Source of the DNA: Inhella inkyongensis
GTDB lineage: Bacteria > Pseudomonadota > Gammaproteobacteria > Burkholderiales > Burkholderiaceae_C
Length of the DNA: 64,000 nt
Direction of reading: 5' to 3'
NCBI RefSeq assembly: GCF_005952805.1
Contig: NZ_CP040709.1
Location: forward strand, 992,001 to 1,056,000
Below, piece by piece: positions 9,030 to 16,502 of the stretch; position 1 is the first letter of the stretch; every line of letters starts with the position of its first letter. A program made the position numbers and the translations under genes. The notes beneath the pieces were generated by a model. It was not told the DNA's origin. It ran no database searches and saw only the letters and a list, made by a program, of their open reading frames with translations.

Positions 9030-10073
9030 ATGGACATCACCCAACTGCTTGCGTTCTCGGTCAAGAACAAGGCCTCGGACTTGCACCTCTCGGCCGGCCT
9101 GCCGCCGATGATCCGGGTGCATGGCGATGTACGCCGCATCAATGTCGAGGCCCTGGACCACCGGGGCGTGCACGACATGGTGTACGACATCATGAACGAC
9201 AGCCAGCGCAAGGTGTACGAAGACGTGCTGGAAGTGGACTTCTCGTTCGAGATCCAAGGCCTGGCGCGCTTTCGCGTCAATGCCTTCAACCACAACCGCG
9301 GCGCTGGCGCGGTGTTCCGCACCATTCCGAGCAAGATCCTGACGCTGGAGCAGCTGGGCGCGCCCAAGGTGTTTGGTGACCTGGCCATGCGGCCGCGCGG
9401 CATGGTGCTGGTGACGGGGCCGACGGGTTCGGGCAAGAGCACCACCTTGGCCGGCATGGTCAACCACCTGAACGAAAACGAATACGGCCACATCCTCACC
9501 ATCGAGGACCCGATCGAATTCGTGCATGAGAGCAAGAAGTGCCTGATCAACCAGCGCGAGGTCGGCCCACATACCTTGAGCTTTGCCAACGCCCTGCGCA
9601 GCGCGCTGCGTGAGGATCCGGACGCGGTGCTGGTGGGCGAGATGCGCGACCTGGAGACCATCCGCCTGGCGCTCACTGCGGCAGAAACGGGCCACTTGGT
9701 GTTCGGCACCCTGCACACCAGTTCGGCGGCCAAGACGGTGGACCGTATCGTCGACGTCTTCCCGGCGGCCGAAAAGGAAATGGTGCGCGCCATGCTCTCG
9801 GAGTCGCTGATCGCGGTGATCTCGCAGACCCTGTGCAAGACCAAGGACGGCAGCGGCCGCACGGCGGCGCACGAAATCATGATTGGCACCTCGGCCATCC
9901 GCAACCTGATCCGCGAGAACAAGGTGGCGCAGATGTACTCCGCCATCCAGACCGGTCAGAGCATGGGCATGCAGACCCTGGACCAGAACCTGACCGACCT
10001 GGTGCGTCGCAACGTCATCAGCCCGGCCGAAGCCCGCGGCAAAGCCAAGTTCCCGGAGAACTTCCCCGGCTAA
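9030..10073 (+). CDS. pilT: Type IV pilus retraction ATPase PilT
   Basis: The 347-aa product is the hexameric cytoplasmic motor that depolymerises type IV pili for twitching motility and DNA uptake. It shows the N-terminal PAS-like part (SDLHLSAGLPPMIRVHGDV), Walker A (GPTGSGKST, about 130-138), the Asp box/Walker B (VLVGEMRD), the His box (ETGHLVFGTLHT) and the AIRNLIRE motif typical of PilT near residue 290. Length matches the family (about 345 aa). The ATG at 9030 gives the standard N-terminus MDITQLL. pilU follows 71 bases after the stop, with a hairpin enclosing the stop codon (10058-10087). Confidence 0.97.
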   Translation: MDITQLLAFSVKNKASDLHLSAGLPPMIRVHGDVRRINVEALDHRGVHDMVYDIMNDSQRKVYEDVLEVDFSFEIQGLARFRVNAFNHNRGAGAVFRTIPSKILTLEQLGAPKVFGDLAMRPRGMVLVTGPTGSGKSTTLAGMVNHLNENEYGHILTIEDPIEFVHESKKCLINQREVGPHTLSFANALRSALREDPDAVLVGEMRDLETIRLALTAAETGHLVFGTLHTSSAAKTVDRIVDVFPAAEKEMVRAMLSESLIAVISQTLCKTKDGSGRTAAHEIMIGTSAIRNLIRENKVAQMYSAIQTGQSMGMQTLDQNLTDLVRRNVISPAEARGKAKFPENFPG

Positions 10074-10087
10074 AGCCGGGGAAGTTC
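10058..10087 (+). other. 13-bp perfect hairpin enclosing the pilT stop codon
   Basis: GAACTTCCCCGGC (10058-10070) pairs perfectly with GCCGGGGAAGTTC (10075-10087). The 4-base loop TAAA contains the pilT stop codon. There is no following T-run, so it is unlikely to terminate transcription fully. It may stabilise the upstream mRNA or uncouple pilT from pilU expression. Confidence 0.6.
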
Positions 10088-10144
10088 CGCAACCCACTCG
10101 GCAGAGCGCCTACCCAGCGGGGCGCCTAGCCCAAGGACCATTCA

Positions 10145-11281
10145 ATGGAACGCGACCAAGCCTCGAAATTCATCAACGACCTCTTGCGCCTGATGGTCAG
10201 CCGCAAGGGTTCGGACCTGTTCCTGACGGCCGAGTTCCCGCCCGCCATCAAGGTGGACGGCAAAATCACCAAGGTCAGTCCGCAGCCGCTTTCGGGCCAG
10301 CACACCATTCAGTTGGCGCGCGCCATCATGAATGACAAACAGACGGCCGAGTTCGAAAAGAGCAAGGAGTGCAATTTCGCCATCTCGCCCCAAGGCATCG
10401 GGCGCTTCCGCGTCAACGCCTTCCTGCAGCAGGGCCATGTGGGTCTGGTGTTGCGCACCATTCCGGCCACCTTGCCCACGGTGGAGAGCCTGGACCTGCC
10501 GCACATCTTGAAGGATCTGGTGCAGACCAAGCGCGGCCTGATCATCCTGGTGGGCGGTACGGGCTCGGGCAAGAGCACCACCCTGGCGGCCATGATCGAC
10601 CACCGCAACGAAAGCACTTACGGCCACATCATCACCATCGAGGATCCGGTCGAATTCGTGCACCCGCACAAGAATTGCATCGTCACGCAGCGCGAGGTGG
10701 GCATCGACACCGATGGCTGGGAAATGGCGCTGAAGAACACTCTGCGCCAGGCCCCCGACGTGATCCTGATGGGTGAGATCCGCGATCGCGAGACCATGGA
10801 CCACGCGGTCGCCTTTGCCGAAACGGGCCACCTGTGCATGGCCACCCTGCACGCCAACAGCGCCAACCAAGCGCTGGATCGCATCATCAACTTCTTCCCC
10901 GAAGAGCGCCGCACGCAGCTGCTGATGGATCTGTCGCTCAACTTGAAGGGCCTGGTGTCGCAGCGCCTGTTGCCGCGCCGCGAGGGCAAGGGCCGGGTGG
11001 CGGCGGTGGAAATTCTGATCAACACGCCGCTGATCTCTGAGCTGATCTTCAAGGGCGAGGTGGGCGAGATCAAGGATGTGATGAAACGCTCGCGCGAGCT
11101 CGGCATGCAGACGTTTGACCAAGCGCTTTTTGACCTCTACGAGTTGGGCAAGGTCACCTACGAGGACGCCTTGCGCAACGCCGATTCGGTCAACGACCTG
11201 CGCCTGAACATCAAGCTCAACAGCGAACGCGCCCGCAGCGGCGATCTGTCTTCCGGAACTGAACACCTCACCATCGTCTGA
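10145..11281 (+). CDS. pilU: PilT-like accessory pilus ATPase PilU
   Basis: The 378-aa product is the PilT paralogue that assists pilus retraction under load. It has SDLFLTAEFPPAIKVDGK at the N-terminus, Walker A GGTGSGKST, Walker B VILMGEIRD and the His box ETGHLCMATLHA. The PilT AIRNLIRE signature is replaced by TPLISELIFKGEV, as expected for PilU. The C-terminus is longer than PilT (about 30 extra residues, ending in a Ser/Gly-rich tail). The gene lies directly after pilT, and a TPR protein gene begins 5 bases after its stop, so pilT-pilU-TPR-dehydrogenase may be one transcript. Confidence 0.96.
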   Translation: MERDQASKFINDLLRLMVSRKGSDLFLTAEFPPAIKVDGKITKVSPQPLSGQHTIQLARAIMNDKQTAEFEKSKECNFAISPQGIGRFRVNAFLQQGHVGLVLRTIPATLPTVESLDLPHILKDLVQTKRGLIILVGGTGSGKSTTLAAMIDHRNESTYGHIITIEDPVEFVHPHKNCIVTQREVGIDTDGWEMALKNTLRQAPDVILMGEIRDRETMDHAVAFAETGHLCMATLHANSANQALDRIINFFPEERRTQLLMDLSLNLKGLVSQRLLPRREGKGRVAAVEILINTPLISELIFKGEVGEIKDVMKRSRELGMQTFDQALFDLYELGKVTYEDALRNADSVNDLRLNIKLNSERARSGDLSSGTEHLTIV

Positions 11282-11286
11282 TCCTC

Positions 11287-12600
11287 ATGTTGAATGCCTC
11301 TCGTCTGACTCTTTGTGCCCTCTCTCTCGCCCTAGGGGCCGCCCACGCGGGCGTGATCCAGGATGGTCGTCTGCCGCCCCAGCAAGCGGCGGCCGCCGCG
11401 CAGGATCCGCTGGCGCCCAAGGGCGCCGCAGCCCAGGCTGCCTGGGCGGCCGCACGGGCCGCCATGGCCGCGGGCGACCTCAAAAAGGCCGAGCAGAAGT
11501 TCCAGGAGGCCGCCAAGGCCGACATCAGCGCAGCAGCGCCCTTGGTGGGGCTGGCCGAAGTGGCGCTCAAGCGTGGCGATGTGAAGGCCGCGCAGGCTCA
11601 GCTGCAGGCGGCCAGCCAGCGTGATGCCAAATCGGTGTTGGTGCGTCTGGCTCAGGCCCGTCTGCAGGTGGCCAGCGGTCAGCTGGCGCCGGCCCAGGCC
11701 AGCTACCAGGCCTTGCTGAAGGACCAGCCGGATCATCGCGAGGCCCTGTTCGATCTGGGCGACCTGTTGCTGCGTCAGCGCAAGGCTGCCGAGGCCCTGC
11801 CTCTGTTCCAGCGTGCCAGTCAGTTGCAACCGGTGGAGATGGGAGCCTGGGTCGGTTTGGCGCGCGCGCAAGCGCTGCTGGGCCAGCGCAAGGAAGCCAT
11901 GGCCACGCTGGAGCAGTTGGCCCAACGCCTGCCGGGTCAGGCCATGCCCCTGGTGGCAGCGGCCGAGATGGCCCTGGCCCTGGGCGATAAGGCGCAGGCC
12001 GTCAGCCTGGCTGAGCGCGCTGCCAAGACGGACGCCAAGGCCCAGGCGCCGCAGCTGGTGCTGGCCGATGCGCTGGCCGCCAATGGCCAAGGCGCCAAGG
12101 CCCAGGAAGTGCTGCAGAGCCTGTTGACCCTGCCGGACGTGAACGCCGCCGTGGTGCACACCAAGATTGCCATCCTGAAAGAAGGCGCCAAGGACTTCGA
12201 TGGCGCCATGGCCGGCTACCGCACCGCCTTGCGTGCCGACCCCAAGTTCCATCCGGCGTTGAACAACTTGGCTTGGCTGGCCTCGCAGCGCAAGCAGGAC
12301 CTGGACGAAGGCCTGCGCTCGGCGCGCAAGGCCGTTGAACTGGTGCCCAACCAGCTGGCCTATCTGGACACCCTGGCCGTGCTGCTGCTGGCCCGCAAGG
12401 AACCCAAGCCGGCGCTCGAAGCCCTGGAGCCGGTGCTCAAGGCGCAGCCGCAGAATGGCTTGCTGCAATTGCGCAAGGCGCAGGCCTTGCAAATGCTGGA
12501 TCAGGTGCCGGCCGCGCGAGCCGCACTGGAGCTGGCCTTGAAGGCTGACCCCGAGCTGAAGGAAGCGCGCGAGCTGCAGACCCAGTTGGGGGCTCGCTGA
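11287..12600 (+). CDS. Secreted tetratricopeptide-repeat protein
   Basis: The 437-aa product has a signal peptide (about residues 1-21, GAAHA). It is then almost entirely helical, Ala/Gln/Leu-rich TPR units (for example MAAGDLKKAEQKFQEAAKAD, REALFDLGDLLLRQRKAAEA, HPALNNLAWLASQRKQDLDE). TPRs are protein-protein interaction scaffolds. Export places this protein in the periplasm, possibly in envelope or pilus assembly given pilT-pilU upstream, but no specific family (PilF, PrsT) is clearly matched. The stop overlaps the ATG of the next gene (TGATG). Confidence 0.8.
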   Translation: MLNASRLTLCALSLALGAAHAGVIQDGRLPPQQAAAAAQDPLAPKGAAAQAAWAAARAAMAAGDLKKAEQKFQEAAKADISAAAPLVGLAEVALKRGDVKAAQAQLQAASQRDAKSVLVRLAQARLQVASGQLAPAQASYQALLKDQPDHREALFDLGDLLLRQRKAAEALPLFQRASQLQPVEMGAWVGLARAQALLGQRKEAMATLEQLAQRLPGQAMPLVAAAEMALALGDKAQAVSLAERAAKTDAKAQAPQLVLADALAANGQGAKAQEVLQSLLTLPDVNAAVVHTKIAILKEGAKDFDGAMAGYRTALRADPKFHPALNNLAWLASQRKQDLDEGLRSARKAVELVPNQLAYLDTLAVLLLARKEPKPALEALEPVLKAQPQNGLLQLRKAQALQMLDQVPAARAALELALKADPELKEARELQTQLGAR

Positions 12601-13490
12601 TGACGGCGCCCCGTCTGGCCTTTGTCGGCCTGGGCGCGATGGGTGCCCCCATGGCCGGCCACTGGGCGCAGGCCGGTCATTCGGTGCGGGTATTCAACCG
12701 CCGCCCGGAAAAGGCGCAGGCCTGGGTGGCGCAACATGGGGGTGTGGCGGCCGCCAGCCCGGCGCAGTTGGCTGAAGGGGTCGATGTGGTGGCCCTGTGC
12801 GTCGGCCGCGACGAGGATGTGCGTCAGGTCGTCACCGGCCCGGATGGCCTGCTGCAGACCTTGGCAGCGGGTGCAGTGATCGTCGACCACACCACCACCT
12901 CGGCCGAGTTGGCTCGCGAGATGGCGAAGGTTTGCGCCGAGCGTGGCGTGTCCTTCGTTGACGCGCCGGTCTCGGGTGGCGAGGTGGGCGCACAGAAGGG
13001 CCAGCTCACTGTCATGTGTGGTGGCCCCCAGGCGGCCTTTGCGAAGGCCGAGCCGGTGCTGCGCCTCTATGCCAAGGCGGTTACCCATCTGGGCGAGAGT
13101 GGCGCCGGGCAACTGGCCAAGATGGTCAACCAGATTTGCATCGCCGGAGTGCTGCAAGGTCTCTCGGAGGCCCTGGCCTTTGGTCAGCGCGCCGGGCTGG
13201 ACATGCCGGCCGTGCTGAAGGTGATTGGCCAAGGGGCAGCGCAGAGCTGGCAGATGGACCAGCGTGGACCGACCATGCTCGAAGACCGCTTTGACTTTGG
13301 CTTTGCGGTGGACTGGATGCGCAAGGACTTGGGCTTGGTGCTGGACGAAGCGCGGCGCAATGGCAGCGCGCTGCCGTTGACCGCCTTGGTCGATCAGTTC
13401 TATGCCGACGTGCAGGCCCAAGGCGGCGGGCGCTGGGACACCTCATCCCTCATCAGAAGGTTGAGTGAGCAGCGAAATCGGCAGCGCTGA
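12600..13490 (+). CDS. NAD(P)-dependent beta-hydroxyacid dehydrogenase (HIBADH/GLYR family)
   Basis: The 296-aa cytosolic oxidoreductase has the N-terminal Rossmann motif FVGLGAMGAPMAGHWA, the substrate-binding block DAPVSGGEVGAQKGQLTVMCGG, and the catalytic lysine region GAGQLAKMVNQI (Lys near 176), followed by the all-helical C-terminal domain. Family members reduce or oxidise 3-hydroxyisobutyrate, tartronate semialdehyde, glyoxylate or succinic semialdehyde; which one cannot be told here. Translation is coupled to the upstream TPR gene by a one-base TGATG overlap. A repeat element (13498-13563) follows. Confidence 0.9.
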   Translation: MTAPRLAFVGLGAMGAPMAGHWAQAGHSVRVFNRRPEKAQAWVAQHGGVAAASPAQLAEGVDVVALCVGRDEDVRQVVTGPDGLLQTLAAGAVIVDHTTTSAELAREMAKVCAERGVSFVDAPVSGGEVGAQKGQLTVMCGGPQAAFAKAEPVLRLYAKAVTHLGESGAGQLAKMVNQICIAGVLQGLSEALAFGQRAGLDMPAVLKVIGQGAAQSWQMDQRGPTMLEDRFDFGFAVDWMRKDLGLVLDEARRNGSALPLTALVDQFYADVQAQGGGRWDTSSLIRRLSEQRNRQR

Positions 13491-13497
13491 TCAATTG

Positions 13498-13563
13498 CCA
13501 CCCTGGAACCGCCTTGGCCGGGCCGCGCCCCTTGAGGGAGGCGCATAGGCGCGGCTATTTTTT
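13498..13563 (+). repeat. GC-rich palindromic gene-end repeat, copy A
   Basis: This copy lies between two convergent genes and runs into the dolP stop codon. It shares the blocks GGAACCG, GCCGGGCC and a GCCCC...GGGAGGCG palindrome, in the same order, with the longer copy at 37645-37732. It ends in a T-rich stretch that includes the stop codon. Palindromic repeats of this kind at gene ends are frequent in Burkholderiales genomes and may act as terminators. Confidence 0.6.
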
Positions 13564-14172
13564 GGCCGGCCGCAGGCGGGCCAACTCGTCCTCGGTCAGG
13601 ATCTCAAACACCTTGACCACCTTGGCCACGCCCGGGATGCCGCGCACCAGCTCCACCGCACGGTGCGCCTCGCGTTCGGTCACGCGGCCCATCAGATAGA
13701 CCTCGGAGCGTTCGACCACCACCTGGAATGCGTTGGATTGCAGGTCCTGCGCATCTACCAGGGTGGCCAGCACCTTGGTCTTGACGGCAATGTCGCCGGC
13801 GCGGGACTTGAGCGAACTCAGGAATCCGTACTGCAATTCGTTGACCACCCGGCTGACGTTGTCGACACGGGCGGCAATCTCTTCGGCGCGGGCTTTGTCG
13901 GCTTCTTCCTTGACCTCGCCGGTCAAGAGCAACACGCGGTTGTAGGCGTTCGCGTTGATGTGGACCCGGTCGCCCAGTTGCTCTTTCAGGCGCAGGGTGG
14001 CCTTGACCTCAATGCCTTCGTCTTCCAGTTGGGTGCCGGCGGTGCGGCGGTCGGTGGCGACGAGGGCGCCGCCCACCATGGCGCCGCCCACCACCAGCGG
14101 GGCGCAGCCCGTCAAGGCAGTCAGGGCGGTCAGCGACAACAGCAGGGGCAGCGCGTACGAGCGAATCTTCAT
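13555..14172 (-). CDS. dolP: BON-domain outer-membrane lipoprotein, DolP (YraP) family
   Basis: The 205-aa lipoprotein has a lipobox LTGC (Cys23) followed by the Gly/Val-rich segment typical of DolP. It then carries two BON domains (ATLRLKEQLGDRVHINANAYNRVLLLTGEV and VVVERSEVYLMGRVTEREAHRAVELVRGIPGVAKVVKVFE). In E. coli, DolP supports outer-membrane integrity and BAM function. Its ATG directly follows the diaA stop (TAA then ATG), so it is the last gene of yraN-diaA-dolP. This matches E. coli yraN-diaA-dolP, but lpoA (yraM) is absent. Confidence 0.93.
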   Translation of the reverse strand: MKIRSYALPLLLSLTALTALTGCAPLVVGGAMVGGALVATDRRTAGTQLEDEGIEVKATLRLKEQLGDRVHINANAYNRVLLLTGEVKEEADKARAEEIAARVDNVSRVVNELQYGFLSSLKSRAGDIAVKTKVLATLVDAQDLQSNAFQVVVERSEVYLMGRVTEREAHRAVELVRGIPGVAKVVKVFEILTEDELARLRPAKK

Positions 14173-14739
14173 TTAGGCCTCCAGGCCAAGCAATTGGGCA
14201 TCGATGGCGTCGCACAGCGCGTGCAAGGCCAGCCGGTGGGTCTCGCTGACGCGCGGCCAGCGTGGGTGGTTGACGCGAATCAGCAGGTCGGTGTCGCGCA
14301 GCAGGGTGCGCAAAGACTGGTCTTGCGCGCCGCAAAGCGCCACCACGGCCACGTCCTGACCATGGGCTGCCTCGATCAGGGGGCTGGCGTCGGCTTCGGC
14401 TTGCGGGTCGATCCAGATCAACAGGTCGCCCGGGTGACCCAGCGACTGCAGCTGGCGCGCCAGGGCCGGCACGCCGCCCTGCGCACCCAGCTGGGGCGCC
14501 AGGGCCAGTGCGCTCAGGCCGGGACGATCTTGCTCAAAGCGATCCATCAGCAACTGCGCGGCCCATTGGGCATCCAGCTGGGCCAGGCCGGCACCAGCCA
14601 GGAATAGGCGCCCCCCGTTGGTGACCGCCAACATGGCCAGTTGCGCGGCGGAGGCCAGGGGGCGGGTGAGCTGCTCGGCGGCCTGGTAGAACAGGTCGGC
14701 GCTCTCGAAAAACTGTTGTTGGATGCGGGCTTCAAGCAT
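14173..14739 (-). CDS. diaA: SIS-domain protein, DiaA family
   Basis: The 188-aa product has a single sugar-isomerase (SIS) domain (GGRLFLAGAGLAQLDAQWAAQLL, PGDLLIWIDPQ, LLIRVNHP). Its closest relatives by sequence and position are DiaA/YraO, which binds DnaA and helps time replication initiation, and the related GmhA sedoheptulose-7-phosphate isomerase. It sits between yraN and dolP as in E. coli, which favours DiaA. Much of the GmhA catalytic signature is not evident. The stop abuts the dolP ATG. Confidence 0.85.
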   Translation of the reverse strand: MLEARIQQQFFESADLFYQAAEQLTRPLASAAQLAMLAVTNGGRLFLAGAGLAQLDAQWAAQLLMDRFEQDRPGLSALALAPQLGAQGGVPALARQLQSLGHPGDLLIWIDPQAEADASPLIEAAHGQDVAVVALCGAQDQSLRTLLRDTDLLIRVNHPRWPRVSETHRLALHALCDAIDAQLLGLEA

Positions 14740-14780
14740 GGGCGGCGGATCTTAGCGGCCCGCCTCGGCCTGATCAGGGC

Positions 14781-15158
14781 TTACCCGGCATCAAAGGCGG
14801 CCTGCAGCCACTCGATCTGTTCGCCGTCGATCGCCACCACATCGAAACGGCAGCGCGGCAAGGGGTGGACATTCAGCAAATAGGTTTGGGCCGCACGCAC
14901 CAGGCGGCGGCGCTTGGCGGCGTCGATGCTGGCCGCCGCGCCGCCCTGCTGGTTGCTGCGCCGCTGGCGAACCTCGACGAAGACCAGCACGCCTTGGCGG
15001 TCACGCAGGATCAGATCGATCTCACCCCCGGGCCGACCCGGGCCGCCACCGACTCGATAATTCCGCGCCACCAGCCTCAGGCCCTGCTGCTCCAAGTGCT
15101 GCAGGGCACGCGCTTCCCCTTCCTCACCCTTGGCGCGGGTGGTCTTGAACCCGAACAT
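14781..15158 (-). CDS. yraN: YraN family (UPF0102) nuclease-fold protein
   Basis: The 125-aa product has an endonuclease-like fold. Conserved blocks are [48 protein letters not shown] (the D...E-x-K/R-like nuclease core, with Arg in place of the usual Lys after VEV) and [11 protein letters not shown]. It lies with diaA and dolP as in E. coli. I chose the ATG at 15158; a GTG at 15164 is the only nearby alternative. The ATG shares its bases with the ATG of the divergent rsmI (CATG at 15156-15159), so each gene's ribosome-binding site lies inside the other's coding sequence. Confidence 0.92.
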   Translation of the reverse strand: MFGFKTTRAKGEEGEARALQHLEQQGLRLVARNYRVGGGPGRPGGEIDLILRDRQGVLVFVEVRQRRSNQQGGAAASIDAAKRRRLVRAAQTYLLNVHPLPRCRFDVVAIDGEQIEWLQAAFDAG

Positions 15159-16056
15159 GTCCACTGCCCCCGACCTTGTTGCCGCCGCCGCCCAGGCGGC
15201 TGGTGCGCAGCAGTATCCCGCCGGTGCCCTCTATGTGGTGGCCACGCCGATTGGCAATTTGGCCGACTTGAGTCTGCGCGCCCTGCATGTGCTGCGCCTG
15301 GTGGATGCGGTGGCCTGTGAAGACACGCGGGTGAGCGCCCAGCTGCTGCGCCACTACGGACTGCACAAGCCCTTGCTGGCCCTGCACCAGCACAACGAGC
15401 GCGAGGCCGCTCAGGGTCTGGCGGAGCGACTGCAGCGCGGCGAGCGCATTGCATTGATCAGCGACGCCGGCACGCCGGCGGTGTCGGACCCCGGCGCGCG
15501 TCTGGTGGCCGAGTTGCAGCGCGCCGGGCTGCGCTGCATTCCCATCCCTGGCGCCAGCAGCACATTGGCGGCCTTATCGGTGGCCGGTGACGAGCTGGCT
15601 CAGGGCTTTCGCTTCGTCGGCTTTCTGCCGCCCAAGGGTGAGGCGCGGGCGCAGGCGCTGGCGGCTCTGGAGGCCAGTCCCGACGCTCTGGTGCTGTTCG
15701 AGGCGCCGCATCGCGTGGCGGACTTGGCGGCGGAGTTGGCCCAGCGCTGGCCGCAGCGTGGGGTGACTTGGTGCCGCGAGCTGACCAAGCAGTTCGAGTC
15801 GGTGCACCGCCTGCAGTGCGCGGAGCTACCCGCGCTGCTGGCGCGCGACCCCCACGCCCAGCGCGGCGAGTTCGCGCTGGTGCTGCATGCGCAACCGCCG
15901 CAGCAGACCGAGGGCCTGGCCCCCGAGGTCGAGCGCCAGCTTCAGATCTTGATGGAGGAACTGCCGCTGAAGCAGGCCGTGGGTCTGGTGGCACGGATCA
16001 GCGGCGTGGCGCGCAACACCTTGTATGCGCGCGCCCTGGAGCTCAAGGCGCCGTAG
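15157..16056 (+). CDS. rsmI: 16S rRNA (cytidine(1402)-2'-O)-methyltransferase RsmI
   Basis: The 299-aa SAM-dependent methyltransferase of the tetrapyrrole-methylase fold modifies C1402 of 16S rRNA. Hallmarks are [76 protein letters not shown] and [11 protein letters not shown]. The start at 15157 gives a normal family N-terminus. It is divergent from yraN with overlapping start codons, a compressed version of the E. coli rsmI/lpoA-yraN junction. Confidence 0.96.
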   Translation: MSTAPDLVAAAAQAAGAQQYPAGALYVVATPIGNLADLSLRALHVLRLVDAVACEDTRVSAQLLRHYGLHKPLLALHQHNEREAAQGLAERLQRGERIALISDAGTPAVSDPGARLVAELQRAGLRCIPIPGASSTLAALSVAGDELAQGFRFVGFLPPKGEARAQALAALEASPDALVLFEAPHRVADLAAELAQRWPQRGVTWCRELTKQFESVHRLQCAELPALLARDPHAQRGEFALVLHAQPPQQTEGLAPEVERQLQILMEELPLKQAVGLVARISGVARNTLYARALELKAP

Positions 16057-16059
16057 CCA

Positions 16060-16374
16060 TCACTGCGTGCGGCCGTTGTGCTTCTTGCGCCGGATGTCGC
16101 GGCTGGCAGCGTCCTGCGCGGTTTCAATGCGGCGGCGCTCCTTGCCCGTCACAACGCCATCGGCGGCGGCCTTGTTTTCCAGTTGGTCGATGCGAGCCTG
16201 CTCCTTCTCCAGTTTCAGGGTTTCCTGCGCAGTCAGCGAGCCATTGGCCGCACCGCGCTGGATGCGTTCTTCCTGGCGCGCTTCGCGCCGTTCGGCGCGG
16301 GCGGTCTGCGCCTGGGCGTCGATGTGGGTGACCAGCAAGGCAGTCAGCAGCAAGGCGAGGGCGGAAGTCTTCAT
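16060..16374 (-). CDS. Small secreted basic/acidic helical protein of unknown function
   Basis: The 104-aa product has a signal peptide (about residues 1-22, HIDAQA). The charged helical remainder seems to carry two similar units (RQEERIQRGAANGSLTAQET, and a second centred on ARIDQLENKAAADGVVTGKE), each with an Asn/Asp-Gly-x-L/V-T-x-x-E turn that looks EF-hand-like. Similar small periplasmic proteins occur across Burkholderiales and Xanthomonadales without known function. AAAGGA lies about 6 bases before the ATG at 16374, and a longer frame upstream lacks such a site. It is convergent with rsmI (3 bases between stops) and divergent from tldD. Confidence 0.7.
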   Translation of the reverse strand: MKTSALALLLTALLVTHIDAQAQTARAERREARQEERIQRGAANGSLTAQETLKLEKEQARIDQLENKAAADGVVTGKERRRIETAQDAASRDIRRKKHNGRTQ

Positions 16375-16502
16375 GGCAGTCCTTTGCGTGAGTGGGTGCC
16401 GGCGCAATGAAGCCGGCTGCCGTCCACAACGGCATCACGGTGCGGTGGCCGACCGGGTTTGCGTAAACCTCGGTAAAGCGATGTGAAGCGGTTCATCCCG
16501 CC

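Noticed and set aside
8991..10097. Upstream extension of the yggS frame
   Set aside because: It lies antisense to pilT; the conserved YggS N-terminus starts at 8990.
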